Origin: Micromonospora polyrhachis
Lineage (GTDB): Bacteria; Actinomycetota; Actinomycetes; Mycobacteriales; Micromonosporaceae
Length of the DNA: 64,000 nt
Direction: 5' to 3'
Assembly: GCF_014203835.1 (NCBI RefSeq)
Contig: NZ_JACHJW010000001.1
Coordinates: 248,001-312,000, forward strand
The position numbers and the translations under genes are program-made. The notes beneath the pieces are model-generated. The model searched no databases, was not told the DNA's origin, and worked only from the letters and a program-made list of their open reading frames with translations. This document shows, piece after piece, positions 24,825 through 33,624 of the stretch. How positions within the stretch are numbered: the stretch's first letter is position 1; every line of letters starts with the position of its first letter.

Positions 24825-26233
24825 GGGCGGTCCCTACCTGTACCGGCGGCGGCCAGCGCCGCCATGAGCGGTTCGATGGTGTCCAGCTCTTCGAGTCGGT
24901 GCAGCAGGTCGACGAGGTGGGTGCTGTCGTCACCTCCGGCGTTGCCGTGGAACTTCGCGACGAGCTGCTCGTCGGTCAGCGGATTGTCCGGGCCGCCCGT
25001 GCTGCGCGGCACACTGCCGGTGATGGTCGAGCCGTCGGTGAGTGTGATGCGTGCGGTGCCGGGCGCGTCGGCCGCAGCGCCTCCGGTGGGGGTGACGTGC
25101 CAGCGGACCAGCCGGGCAACGCGTTCCACCTCGGGTCGGCCGAGCGAGTCCGGCTCGTACGTCGCGGTGGTCAGGTCACCGTCGACGACAGCGGCGGCGA
25201 CGCTCCACGGCAGCGAGAACTTCGCCGCGTACGGGGACGCCGGCCGGGCCAGGTCTCGCCGGGTGTCGCAGACCGTGGGAACCGAGTCGGGGTGTACGTC
25301 GACGTCGATCGCGGCGACGTCGCCGGGCCCGAACCCACCGGGCCTGAATCCGCTGCGGCGCATCGCGTCGCCGACCGCGTCGATCGCGGCGTGCGAGAGC
25401 TGGCACGCCGGATAGGGCTTGATGCCGATCCGGGTGGTCTCCCAGCGCGTGCCGAGGTCGGCGGTGACGGACGCGAGGTCGACCGTGCCGGCGGCGAGCG
25501 CGTCGTACACCCCGTGCGGGCCGTCGAAGACGTTCGCCGGGCCGCTGGCCCCGGCTGCGGCCAGCCGGGCGGCGAGGATGCCGGCGTGCGCGGCGAACCC
25601 CGGGTGCAGTTGCTTCGTCGACGCACCACTGTGCAGGAACGCGAGCAGCCCGCCGGCCTGGCTACCGGCGATGCCGAGCGCGTCGACGGTCCGTGCGGCG
25701 TCGTGACCGAGCAGCCGGGCCGCGACGATCGCCGAGGAGAACACGCCGGCCACCATGGTGGCGTGCAGCCCACGGGCGTGGAAGCCGTGCGGCGCGGCGG
25801 CGGCGACCCGGCACACGGTCTCGTAGCCGACCACGGCGGCGTCGAGTACGGCCCGGCCGGTCGCGCCGACCTGCTCACCGACGGCGAACGCGGCCGGCAG
25901 CACCACGGTCGTCGCGTGGACGAGGCCGCTGGCGTGGGTGTCGTCGAAGTCCAGCGTGTGCACGAGGGTGCCGTTGGCGAGCGCGGCGGCCGGTGCCCCG
26001 ACCCGGTCCCGCGACCCGATGATCGTCGCCTCCGGTGGCCCGCCGAGCGCCCGGGCGACGGCGACGGCCGGAATCGGGGATGGCTCATCGCACTCCGCCG
26101 CCACCATGCCGGTACGCAATCCGCCCAGCGCCGTGCCGACCCCGTCGAGCAGGTATCGCAGCGCCGCGGCCCGCACCCCGTCGGGCACCTCGACAGGGCT
26201 GGTGCCCCACTCGGCAAGCTCCTCGGCGATCAT
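24821..26233 (-). CDS. MmgE/PrpD-family protein (first copy)
   Basis: A 470-residue protein of the MmgE/PrpD family. This family includes 2-methylcitrate dehydratase, cis-aconitate decarboxylase and iminodisuccinate epimerase. Typical segments are present: HTLDFDDTHASGLVHA (about 85-100), VGYETVCRVAAAAPHGFHARGLH, STKQLHPGFAAHAG and IKPYPACQLSHAAIDA. The start is the ATG at 26233 (MIAEELAEW), overlapping the CoA-transferase by 4 nt. A second family member lies at 38.2 kb in the same putative regulon. These enzymes act on tricarboxylate-like or branched dicarboxylate substrates, fitting an alkylmaleate/malate route, but the reaction is not certain. Confidence 0.88.
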   Translation of the reverse strand: MIAEELAEWGTSPVEVPDGVRAAALRYLLDGVGTALGGLRTGMVAAECDEPSPIPAVAVARALGGPPEATIIGSRDRVGAPAAALANGTLVHTLDFDDTHASGLVHATTVVLPAAFAVGEQVGATGRAVLDAAVVGYETVCRVAAAAPHGFHARGLHATMVAGVFSSAIVAARLLGHDAARTVDALGIAGSQAGGLLAFLHSGASTKQLHPGFAAHAGILAARLAAAGASGPANVFDGPHGVYDALAAGTVDLASVTADLGTRWETTRIGIKPYPACQLSHAAIDAVGDAMRRSGFRPGGFGPGDVAAIDVDVHPDSVPTVCDTRRDLARPASPYAAKFSLPWSVAAAVVDGDLTTATYEPDSLGRPEVERVARLVRWHVTPTGGAAADAPGTARITLTDGSTITGSVPRSTGGPDNPLTDEQLVAKFHGNAGGDDSTHLVDLLHRLEELDTIEPLMAALAAAGTGRDRP

Positions 26234-27489
26234 CGTGCCGCAGCCGCAGTGGTGTCGGGGCTGTCGGGGGTGCGTGCGCCGGGTGTCGGGACGTCGCCGA
26301 ACGCGCCGGCCGCCCGCAGCGCCGCCACCTGCTGCGCGTCCAGGCCCAGGATTTCCTCGGTGACGAGGGCGAGGTCCTCGTTGCGCTGTGGTGCCCGACG
26401 GTAGGTGGGCGTCTCGTCGCCGACCCGGACCGGGGATGCGAGCTGCCGTACCTCGCCGTACCGGGGGTGGTCGGTGGTGACCACGAGGTTTCGGGCGGCG
26501 GTCTGTTCGTCCACCAGGGCCGCGCCGACGTCGTTGATCGGGCCGCACGGGATCGACCCGGCGGAGAGCTGCCCGAGCCAGTCGTCGACGGTCTTCTGCC
26601 GGAAGATCGCCTCCAACCGGGGCAGCAGGTCGGCGCTGTTCTCCTGGCGGGCGGCGAAGGTCGCGTACGGCGAGCCTGCCTCGGCCCACTCCGGGTGGCC
26701 GACGACGTGGCACAGTCGGGCCCAGAACTTCTCCTTCGCACAGCCGACGACCAGCCAGCCGTCCTTGGCCTCGAACGCCTGGAACGGCACCAGCGACGGG
26801 TGCGCCGAGTTGTGCGTACGGACCGGCCGGAACCCGGCGTTCAGGTGCCACGTCGCGGGGTAGGTCAGCATCGACACCGCGGTGTCGTACAGGCTGACGT
26901 CGCAGTCCATGCCGACACCGTCGCGGCGGGCGGCGTGCACCCCGGCCAGGAGCGAGATCGCGGCCACGAAGCCGCCCGAGTAGTCCACGAGAGACAGACC
27001 GGACTTGGTGGGCGGCCCGTCCGGCTCACCGGTCAGCTCCATCCAGCCGGCGAGGCCCTGCAGCACGTAGTCGTAGCCGGGTTCCCGCTTGCGTGGCCCG
27101 GTCATCCCGAACCCGGTCAACGCCACACACACGATGCGCGGGTTGAGGTGCTTGAGGTCGTCGTACCGGATACACAGCTTCTCCGGCACGTCTCCACGCA
27201 GGTTGGAGTAGACGACGTCGGAGACCGCGACGAGCTGCTCGAAGACGCCGCGCCCGGCGGCCGTACCCAGGTCGAGGGAGATGCTGCGCTTGTTGCGGTT
27301 GAACGTCTCGAAGAAGAGCGAGTCCTCCCCCTCGGCGTACGGCGGCACGTACCGGCCAACGTCACCGCCGGCCCGCGGGTCCTCGATCTTGATGACCTGG
27401 GCACCGAGGTCGGCGAGGTGAACGCTGCCGAACGGCCCGGCGCCGTACTGCTCGACCGCGACGATGCGCAGATCCTCCAGTGGTCTCAT
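26230..27489 (-). CDS. CaiB/BaiF-type CoA-transferase (first copy)
   Basis: A 419-residue class III CoA-transferase. N-terminal motifs GPFGSVHLADLGAQVIKIEDP and DLGTAAGRGVFEQL are characteristic. The catalytic aspartate is in SGLSLVDYSGGF, near residue 170. It would move CoA between carboxylic acids, activating a substrate without ATP. It lies between MmgE/PrpD and an LLM oxidoreductase with 4-nt overlaps on both sides. Two further CaiB-type genes occur at 32.2 and 36.1 kb. The acid substrate cannot be told from sequence. Confidence 0.9.
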   Translation of the reverse strand: MRPLEDLRIVAVEQYGAGPFGSVHLADLGAQVIKIEDPRAGGDVGRYVPPYAEGEDSLFFETFNRNKRSISLDLGTAAGRGVFEQLVAVSDVVYSNLRGDVPEKLCIRYDDLKHLNPRIVCVALTGFGMTGPRKREPGYDYVLQGLAGWMELTGEPDGPPTKSGLSLVDYSGGFVAAISLLAGVHAARRDGVGMDCDVSLYDTAVSMLTYPATWHLNAGFRPVRTHNSAHPSLVPFQAFEAKDGWLVVGCAKEKFWARLCHVVGHPEWAEAGSPYATFAARQENSADLLPRLEAIFRQKTVDDWLGQLSAGSIPCGPINDVGAALVDEQTAARNLVVTTDHPRYGEVRQLASPVRVGDETPTYRRAPQRNEDLALVTEEILGLDAQQVAALRAAGAFGDVPTPGARTPDSPDTTAAAAR

Positions 27490-28520
27490 AGGGACGCTCC
27501 CGTCAGCTCACCGATCAGCGCGATGATCTCGTCCTGGGCCGCGCGGGTCTCGGCGGGCGACAGCCCATGGGTCGGCGGACTCAACTTCACGGTGTCGGCG
27601 AGGCCCGCATAGGCCGCGATCCGCGCAGCGACGTCGTCGCAGGTGCCGGTCATGGTGAGCGCGTCGATCATCCGGTCGCTGACGCTGCCGGCGAGGCCGT
27701 CCGCGCCGGCACCGGCCCGGAACGCGTCGATGACGGCCTGCTGGTCCTCGGCGAGACCGTGGAAGGCGAAGAAGTCGGCGTAGGTGCGGACCGTGGCGTA
27801 GAAGCCGACCACCCCGGCGGCGCGGCGGCGGGCGAGCGCCGGGTCGGCGGCGACCGAGCAGCACGCGGAGACCACCACGTCGAGGTCGTGGCGTGCCTTG
27901 CCGTACGCGCGGTCGATGCCGAGCGTGAGGTCGGGCAGGATCCGCTCTCGCAGGTAGTCCGGTGAGCACAGCTCGTGGCTGATCCAGCCGTCGCCGATCT
28001 CGCCGGCCAGTCGGGTCATCAGCGGGCCCATCGCGGCCAGGTAGACCGGGATGGGCCGCTGCGGCACGGCGTACGGACGCTGGTAGCCACGCATGTGCAT
28101 CGGCTCGTACTCGCCGTCGACCCGGATCGCGGCACCGGTGGTGCAGGCGTCCCAGAAGAGCCGGATGTTGCGGACCGTCTCGCGAACATGTCCGACCGGT
28201 TTGCCGAACGGGACGTTGTGCCAGTCTTCGTTGAGGCGGCGCACGCCGGAGCCGAGCCCGAGCACGAACCGACCGCCGGAGAGCTCGGCCAGGTCCAGCG
28301 CCTCCAGCGCGGTGATCATCGGGCTGCGGGTGAAGGCCAGGACGATCGCGGTGCCGATCCGTGCGGTGGACGTCGCCCCGGCCAGGGCGGCGGCGGTGCC
28401 GGTCGCGCTGCGGTGCAGCTCCGAGACCCAGAGCACCTCGGCACCCGCGCGTTCCGCCCGGCGTCCGGCGTCGGCCAGCTCCGCGAGCGTCTCACCCCAC
28501 GGCTGGTAGGTGAGCCTCAT
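27486..28520 (-). CDS. LLM-class flavin/F420-dependent oxidoreductase
   Basis: A 344-residue TIM-barrel protein of the luciferase-like monooxygenase family. It starts MRLTYQPWGETLAEL, contains TARIGTAIVLAFTRSP and LGLGSGVRRLNEDWH, and ends with the helix ADTVKLSPPTHGLSP. The subgroup looks like actinobacterial F420-dependent LLM proteins (TIGR03617-like), but cofactor choice between FMNH2 and F420 cannot be fixed by eye. It overlaps CoA-transferase and MaoC genes by 4 nt. It may reduce or oxidise a pathway intermediate. Confidence 0.85.
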   Translation of the reverse strand: MRLTYQPWGETLAELADAGRRAERAGAEVLWVSELHRSATGTAAALAGATSTARIGTAIVLAFTRSPMITALEALDLAELSGGRFVLGLGSGVRRLNEDWHNVPFGKPVGHVRETVRNIRLFWDACTTGAAIRVDGEYEPMHMRGYQRPYAVPQRPIPVYLAAMGPLMTRLAGEIGDGWISHELCSPDYLRERILPDLTLGIDRAYGKARHDLDVVVSACCSVAADPALARRRAAGVVGFYATVRTYADFFAFHGLAEDQQAVIDAFRAGAGADGLAGSVSDRMIDALTMTGTCDDVAARIAAYAGLADTVKLSPPTHGLSPAETRAAQDEIIALIGELTGASL

Positions 28521-29098
28521 GCCGTTGCCTCGCCATTGCCATTGCCATTGCCGGTGCCGTTGCCGGTGCCGGTGCCGGTGCCGTTGAGGGAGAGCGGGGA
28601 CTTCCCGACTGGGAAGAGGTTTTCCAGTTGCTCGGCACCCCGGCGGTACACATAGAACGTCCGCTTGAAGGAACAGACCTCGTCGCCGTGCTGGTTCAGT
28701 GCACGGGTACGCACCATGACGATGCCGGCATGCGGGCGGGACGCGGACTCGCGCTTCTCCAGCACGATCGACTCGCTGTAGAGCGTGTCACCGGCGAACA
28801 CCGGGTGGGTCATCCGGATCTCGTCCCAGCCGAGGTTCGCGAACGCGTTCTGGGTCAGGTCGGTGACGCTCTGCCCGACCGCGATGGCCACCGTGAGCGT
28901 CGACACCACGAGCGGCTTGCCGAACTCCGACCGCGCGGCGTACTCGGCGTTGAAGTGCATCTCGTTTGTGTTCATGGTCAGCAGCGTGAACCAGGTGTTG
29001 TCGGTCTCCGTGATGGTGCGTCCCAGGGGATGCTGGTAGACGTCTCCGATCTCGAAGTCCTCGAAGAACCGCCCGGTCCAGCCCTGCTTGAGCCCCAT
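28517..29098 (-). CDS. MaoC-family dehydratase with repeat tail
   Basis: A 193-residue hotdog protein starting MGLKQGWTGRFFEDFEIGD, with a MaoC core: LLTMNTNEMHFNAEYA, FGKPLVVSTLTVAIAVGQSV and HPVFAGDTLYSES. This resembles mesaconyl-CoA/beta-methylmalyl-CoA hydratase-like MaoC proteins as well as general enoyl-CoA hydratases. After about residue 170 comes a low-complexity tail of Gly, Thr and Asn in NG/TG pairs made by a hexanucleotide repeat. The tail is not part of the fold and may vary in length among strains. It overlaps the acyl-CoA ligase by 1 nt. Confidence 0.85.
   Translation of the reverse strand: MGLKQGWTGRFFEDFEIGDVYQHPLGRTITETDNTWFTLLTMNTNEMHFNAEYAARSEFGKPLVVSTLTVAIAVGQSVTDLTQNAFANLGWDEIRMTHPVFAGDTLYSESIVLEKRESASRPHAGIVMVRTRALNQHGDEVCSFKRTFYVYRRGAEQLENLFPVGKSPLSLNGTGTGTGNGTGNGNGNGEATA
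28532..28585. repeat. Hexanucleotide repeat coding for an NG/TG tail
   Basis: Nine consecutive six-base units of the type GCCATT, GCCGGT or GCCGTT on the plus strand, read as Asn-Gly and Thr-Gly pairs on the minus strand. It is in-frame, so slippage would change only tail length. Confidence 0.85.
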
Positions 29099-30669
29099 CA
29101 GTCGATCTCCTCTCGACGCTGAGCACCCGAAGAAGGGGGGACTTCGTCCCGCGCGAGGTACCTGTCGCGGATGACCCGCTTGAGGATCTTGCCGCTCGGG
29201 TTGCGCGGCAACACCTCCACGACGTGCCACTCGCGGGGCACCTTGTAGCGCGCCACGTGCTGCCGGACGTGGCTCTCCAGCGCCCCGACGTCGATCCGCG
29301 TCCCCGGGCGGCCCACCACGAACGCGGCGATGCGCTCGCCGTACACCTCATCGGGCACGCCGACCACGGCGACCTCGTCGACCGGCTCGTGGCGGGCGAT
29401 GGCCTCCTCGATCTCGCGTGGGAAGACGTTGACCCCGCCCGCGATGATCATGTCTTTCTTCCGGTCGACGATGGTGATGAAACCCTCCTCGTCGCGCACG
29501 GCCACGTCCCCGACGGAGAAGAACCCGTCCGCGTCGTACCCGGCCCGGGTGGCCTCCTCGTCGTCGAGATACCCGGCCAGCAGCAGCGGCGAGCGCGCGA
29601 ACAGCTCGCCGGGCTCACCCGGCCCGACCTCGTTACCGTCGTCGTCGGTGAGCCGGACCTCGTTCCAGAACCAGGGATGCCCGACACTGCCGGCCCGTTC
29701 CAGGGCGAACCTCGGGCGCAGGTTGGTGACGATGGAGCACTCGGTCGAGCCGTACAACTCGTGCACGTCGACGCCGGGGAACGCGGCGATCACCCACTCC
29801 TTCAGCGCCACCGGCAACGCGGCGGCGTTGAAGTACAACGTCCGCAGCGCCGACAGGTCGTACCGGGCGGCCGGCTCCGCACAGAACCGGCGGAGGTGCT
29901 GGGCGTGCGTGGGCACCAGGAACACCGTGGAGGCGCGACTGGCCACCATCAGGTCCAGCAGCCGCTCCGGATCCCAGGTCGACAGCACGGTGCACGAGCC
30001 GCCGAGCATCGGGGCGGTGTAGGCGAACGCGAACCCCGCGCCGTGGTGCATCGGCGCGACCGCGATCGTGCTGCGGTTGGGGCCGAGTCCGTAGTCCAGC
30101 CCGACCCCGAACGCGGTGAGGACCCGTCCCCGGTGGGTCAGCAGGACGCCCTTGGGCCGCCCGGTGGTGCCGGAGGTGTACGTGACGCAGAACGGGTCGC
30201 ACTCGTCGACGGGGACCTGCGGATCGACCGCGCGGCCCTGTCCCAGGAACGTCTCGTACCGCTCGCCGACCTCGCCGGCGAAGCTGAGCACGAGCGGCAG
30301 GCCGTCGAGCAGCCCGTCGACGTTGCCGGCCAGCTCGTCGGCCAGGATGATCCCCTTCGCCTGCGAATGGGCGAGGATGTAGGCGTTGTCCGGGCTGTTG
30401 TTCTTCGTGTTCAGCGGTACGGTCGGGATGCCGGCCTTGGCCATCGCCGCCGATATCTCGAAGTACTCGTAGCGGTTGTCGCTCAGCACCGCGATCCGTT
30501 CACCGGGGGCGATGCCGCGCGCGAGCGTCGCGGACGCGAGCCGGTTGGAGCGCTCGTCGAGCGCGCCGAACGTCACGGTGTGGTCGCCGTCGACGACCGC
30601 GACGCGGCCGGGCGTGGCCCGGCCGAACTCGCGGATCCCGGCGGCCATGTTGAGCTGCACACCCTTCAC
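29098..30669 (-). CDS. Class I adenylate-forming acyl-CoA ligase
   Basis: A 523-residue AMP-binding enzyme. Motif A3 TYTSGTTGRPKGVLLTH (about 170), A5 HELYGSTECS, A7 SVGDVAVRDEEGF with IVDRKKDMI, and A10 NPSGKILKR near the C-terminus are all intact, including the catalytic lysine. It makes acyl-AMP from a free acid and then acyl-CoA. Within this operon it could activate a propionate or branched-chain acid released upstream in the pathway. A fatty or aromatic acid preference cannot be read. The start is ATG 30669 (MKGVQLNMAAGI). Confidence 0.92.
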   Translation of the reverse strand: MKGVQLNMAAGIREFGRATPGRVAVVDGDHTVTFGALDERSNRLASATLARGIAPGERIAVLSDNRYEYFEISAAMAKAGIPTVPLNTKNNSPDNAYILAHSQAKGIILADELAGNVDGLLDGLPLVLSFAGEVGERYETFLGQGRAVDPQVPVDECDPFCVTYTSGTTGRPKGVLLTHRGRVLTAFGVGLDYGLGPNRSTIAVAPMHHGAGFAFAYTAPMLGGSCTVLSTWDPERLLDLMVASRASTVFLVPTHAQHLRRFCAEPAARYDLSALRTLYFNAAALPVALKEWVIAAFPGVDVHELYGSTECSIVTNLRPRFALERAGSVGHPWFWNEVRLTDDDGNEVGPGEPGELFARSPLLLAGYLDDEEATRAGYDADGFFSVGDVAVRDEEGFITIVDRKKDMIIAGGVNVFPREIEEAIARHEPVDEVAVVGVPDEVYGERIAAFVVGRPGTRIDVGALESHVRQHVARYKVPREWHVVEVLPRNPSGKILKRVIRDRYLARDEVPPSSGAQRREEID

Positions 30670-30699
30670 CCGATGCCATCCTTCCCTGAGTCGAACCGG

Positions 30700-31497
30700 T
30701 CAGAGTCCGTAGCGGGCGAGCACGTCCCGCTTGCCGGGGGCGAGGAACCTGCGGGTCATCCGGCCGATGGTGAGCCAGGCGATCGCGTCGCCGTTCCTGG
30801 TGCTCGCCAGCATCCGCTCGACCAGGTACGGCGCGACGTCGTCGACGTGGTCGCAGAGGATGTTGAGCAGTCGGCGCTGCCGCGCCACCTGCTCCGGCGC
30901 GGCGGCGGCCTCGCGCAGCCACCCCTCGGTGACGAGGATGCCGGGGCGGATCTGGCCGACCCGCACACCGGTGCCGGTGACCTCCTTGACCAGTGCCCGG
31001 GTGAAGGAGTCCAGACCGCGCTTGGTGGCCGAGTAGACCCCCATGCCGGGGCGGATCCGGCCGTCGCTGCCGCCGCCGAGCACGTTGAAGACCTGGCCGC
31101 CGCCGGCGGCGAGCATGCCGCGCACGGCGACCTGCGAGCCGTACACGGTGCCGAGCATGTTCGTGGTCACCATCGTCCGGACGTCCTCCGGCGTGGTCTC
31201 GACGATCCGCCGGGTGGTGTTGGCGACCCCGGCATTGTTGATCCACAGGTCGACGCCGCCCAACGCCTCGGCCGCAGCACTCCACATTCGCTCGATTTGA
31301 GCGGCGTCGGTGACATCCACCGCGAACCCGTGGACGGCGGCCGTTGCGGTGGCCTGCGGGCGCAGGCGTGCGACAGCATCGTCCACGGCCGGGCGCGTAC
31401 GCCCCGAGACGACGACGGAGTGACCCCGCGAGAGCAGTTCGCGGGCGAGCGCGAAGCCGATCCCCCTGGTGCTGCCGGTGATGACTGCCTTTCGCAT
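30700..31497 (-). CDS. NOL/NYC1-like short-chain dehydrogenase (first copy)
   Basis: A 265-residue Rossmann-fold SDR. The cofactor motif TGSTRGIG is at residues 7-14, DLWINNAG at about 89, the active-site tyrosine and lysine in YSATKR, and a long C-terminal region to YLVERMLAST. The segments WINNAG, GGGSDGRIRPGM followed by Y-ATKR, and RPGILVTEG resemble plant chlorophyll b reductases (NOL/NYC1), which share WINNAG...AGSDG.PTP..YGATKR. A second SDR of this type lies at 60.4 kb. Function as a chlorophyll b reductase is inference; any carbonyl reduction is possible. Confidence 0.85.
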   Translation of the reverse strand: MRKAVITGSTRGIGFALARELLSRGHSVVVSGRTRPAVDDAVARLRPQATATAAVHGFAVDVTDAAQIERMWSAAAEALGGVDLWINNAGVANTTRRIVETTPEDVRTMVTTNMLGTVYGSQVAVRGMLAAGGGQVFNVLGGGSDGRIRPGMGVYSATKRGLDSFTRALVKEVTGTGVRVGQIRPGILVTEGWLREAAAAPEQVARQRRLLNILCDHVDDVAPYLVERMLASTRNGDAIAWLTIGRMTRRFLAPGKRDVLARYGL

Positions 31498-31536
31498 GGC
31501 TGCTCCTGCCCAATCAAGTCGGGAGAACGGGTCCGG

Positions 31537-32187
31537 TCAGTCGCCGGCCAACCGGGCGACCGCGTCGGCCAGCGGCACCACGTCGGCATACTTGGCGTCG
31601 AGGTCGAAGAGGTTGGCCTCGTGTGGGCCGGGATCGCGGTCGGCGCACGCCTCGCGCACCACCATCGGGCGGAATCCGTGCTGCAGGGCGTCGACCGCCG
31701 ACGCGCGGACGCATCCGCTGGTGGAGAAGCCGCCGAGCACCACCGTGTCGACGCCGGCTGCGGTGAGCCAGGGGGCCAGCGCGGTGCCGGCGAAGGCGCT
31801 GGCGTAGTGCTTGTGCACGATGTGCTCGCCCCGGGCAGGCGTCACCTGGGCCGGGAAGTCGCCGAGCGGGTTGCCGGTGGCGAACGCGGTCAGCGCCGGC
31901 ACCTTCGCGGCGAACAGGGGCGCTTCGGCGCAGGACTCGTCGGCGTACCGCACGGCGGTGAAGGCCACCGGGACCCGGGCCGCGCGGGCCGCCGCCAGCA
32001 GCGCGACCATCGCGGCCAGCGCGGCCTGCGCGGTGGCCAGGAACAACGGCGACGAGGGTACGGCGTACGCGGCGACCGGGTCGACCAGCACGAGCGCGGG
32101 CCGGGTGCCCCAGCCGAGCCGACGGGCGAACCCGGCACCGACGTAGTCGGCGTCGAGCCTGCCACTGTGCATGGCGTCGTCGGACAT
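31537..32187 (-). CDS. Isochorismatase-family cysteine amidohydrolase
   Basis: A 216-residue cysteine hydrolase. The triad is visible: Asp in ALVLVDPVAAY (about 36), Lys in HIVHKHYASAF (about 120) and Cys in VVLGGFSTSGCVRASA (about 155). The family includes nicotinamidase, N-carbamoylsarcosine amidase and maleamate amidohydrolase (NicF). Given a hydantoinase/imidase-like gene and a maleate-isomerase-family gene in the same putative regulon, hydrolysis of a maleamate-like half-amide is an attractive role. It lies 1 nt from the CoA-transferase upstream and 39 nt from the SDR. Confidence 0.88.
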   Translation of the reverse strand: MSDDAMHSGRLDADYVGAGFARRLGWGTRPALVLVDPVAAYAVPSSPLFLATAQAALAAMVALLAAARAARVPVAFTAVRYADESCAEAPLFAAKVPALTAFATGNPLGDFPAQVTPARGEHIVHKHYASAFAGTALAPWLTAAGVDTVVLGGFSTSGCVRASAVDALQHGFRPMVVREACADRDPGPHEANLFDLDAKYADVVPLADAVARLAGD

Positions 32188-32188
32188 C

Positions 32189-33382
32189 TCAGATCACCCC
32201 GTCCGTGCGTAGGGCCGCCCGCTGCTCGGCGCTGAGCCCGAGCAGGTCGCCGTACACCTCGTCGTTGTGCTGCCCCAGCTCGGGTCCGGACCAGTTCACC
32301 GCGCCGGGGGTGGCGGACAGCTTCGGCACCGGCGCCTGCATCGGCAGCTCGCCGAAGCGTTCGTGCGGCACCCGTACGATGGCCTCGCGGGCTGCGACGT
32401 GCGGGTCGGCGAGCAGGTCGGCGGCGGTGTAGATACCACCGGCCGGAACCCCGCCGGCGTGCAGCCGATCGAGCAGGTCGGCGGCGGTGTGGGTGGCCGT
32501 CCACGCGGCGATGAGTTGGTCGAGTTCGGCCTGGTGGGCACCGCGCGCGCCGTGGCTGGCGTATCGGGGATCGTCGGCCAGTTCGGGGCGGCCCATGATC
32601 TCGGCGAGCCGGCGAAAGACGGTGTCCTGGTTGGCGGCGATCAGGATGTCGCCGCCCTCGGCGGTCGGGTAGACGTTGCTGGGGGCGACGTTGGGCAGAA
32701 TCGCCCCGGTGCGCTCCCGCTGGTAGCCGGTCACCGACCACTCGGGCAGCAGCGACTCCATCATCGCCAGCACCGCCTCGTAGATCGCCGAGTCGACCAC
32801 CTGGCCCCGCCCGCTGCGCTCCCGCGCGTGCAGGGCGGCGAGGGTGCCGTACGCGGCGTAGGTGGCCGCGAGCGAGTCGCCGAGTGAGATGCCGGCCCGC
32901 GACGGGGGTCGGTCGGGCTCGCCGGTGACGTAGCGGATGCCGCCCATGGCCTCGCCGATGGAGCCGAAGCCGGCGCGCGGCGAGTACGGCCCGGTCTGGC
33001 CGTAGCCGCTGACCCGGACCAGGATCAGGCGCGGGTTGAGCGCGCTGAGCACGTCGTAGCCGAGTCCCCATCGCTCCAGCGTGCCGGGGCGGAAGTTCTC
33101 CAGCAGCACGTCCGACTCGACCACCAGCCGGCGCAGCAGCTCCTGGCCGGCTTGGCTGCGCAGGTTGCAGGTGACGGACTTCTTGTTGCGGGCCACGACC
33201 GGCCACCACAGCGACTGGCCGTGTGGCTTCTCCCGGCCCCACTGCCGCATGGGGTCGCCCCGGCCGGGGTCCTCCAGCTTGATCACTTCGGCGCCGAAGT
33301 CGCCGAGGAGCTGACCGCAGAACGGACCGGCGAGCAACGTGCCGGTCTCCAGGACCCTGATGTCGGAGAGTGCCCCATCCAT
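32189..33382 (-). CDS. CaiB/BaiF-type CoA-transferase (second copy)
   Basis: A class III CoA-transferase of about 397 residues with GTLLAGPFCGQLLGDFGAEV at the start and the catalytic-type aspartate in GISLGDSLAATYA (about 170). Start choice: the frame extends to an ATG at 33409, but that codon lies inside operator site A2 (33401-33417), so ATG 33382 (MDGALSDIRVLETG) or 33391 is preferred. It is the first gene of the 14-gene leftward run and so should carry its promoter. It would activate an acid substrate with CoA. Confidence 0.88.
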   Translation of the reverse strand: MDGALSDIRVLETGTLLAGPFCGQLLGDFGAEVIKLEDPGRGDPMRQWGREKPHGQSLWWPVVARNKKSVTCNLRSQAGQELLRRLVVESDVLLENFRPGTLERWGLGYDVLSALNPRLILVRVSGYGQTGPYSPRAGFGSIGEAMGGIRYVTGEPDRPPSRAGISLGDSLAATYAAYGTLAALHARERSGRGQVVDSAIYEAVLAMMESLLPEWSVTGYQRERTGAILPNVAPSNVYPTAEGGDILIAANQDTVFRRLAEIMGRPELADDPRYASHGARGAHQAELDQLIAAWTATHTAADLLDRLHAGGVPAGGIYTAADLLADPHVAAREAIVRVPHERFGELPMQAPVPKLSATPGAVNWSGPELGQHNDEVYGDLLGLSAEQRAALRTDGVI

Positions 33383-33400
33383 TCGATGCATGGTAGGCGT

Positions 33401-33417
33401 TGGATACATCGTTTCGC
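33401..33417. promoter_or_regulatory. Predicted IclR-type operator A2
   Basis: TGGATAC-ATC-GTTTCGC matches the cluster palindrome TGGAAAC-N3-GTTTCCA at 11 of 14 arm positions and is nearly the same as site E (TGGAAAC-AGC-GTTTCGC). It lies about 19 nt upstream of the chosen CoA-transferase start, a repressor-like position for the leftward 14-gene run. Confidence 0.6.
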
Positions 33418-33455
33418 TAGGGGGAACAATGCGGGCGACAGGCTTGCCGTGCCCA

Positions 33456-33472
33456 TGGAAACGGTGTTTCCA
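33456..33472. promoter_or_regulatory. Predicted IclR-type operator A1
   Basis: TGGAAACGGTGTTTCCA is a perfect palindrome with 7-bp arms around GGT, extended by one more pair (A/T). It closely resembles IclR-family operators such as the E. coli IclR site pattern TGGAAAT-N-ATTTCCA. It lies in the divergent gap and would serve the rightward bicupin gene. Confidence 0.75.
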
Positions 33473-33624
33473 TTGCAGCCATGCTGGTCCCGGACGGCAC
33501 CGATCTCACCATCGCCGGGCTACCGGGCGCCTGGCACCGCCGGCTACCGGGCACCTCCGGCCGGGTGGTGCGCCGCCTGCGACGCCGCCGGGAAGACCCT
33601 GAAACGCGACCTGAGGAGCAGCGG

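Noticed and set aside
29224-32235. A 1003-codon open frame on the plus strand opposite the ligase, SDR and isochorismatase genes
   Set aside because: Antisense to three genes with intact motifs; composition is the usual GC-codon shadow and it lacks any recognisable domain.
33383-33409. Upstream ATG codons for the second CoA-transferase
   Set aside because: The first lies inside operator A2 and the added residues have no family support.
33481-33624. N-terminal extension of the bicupin protein from an ATG at 33481
   Set aside because: Arg-rich repeats, no ribosome site; the GTG at 33625 has a strong site.
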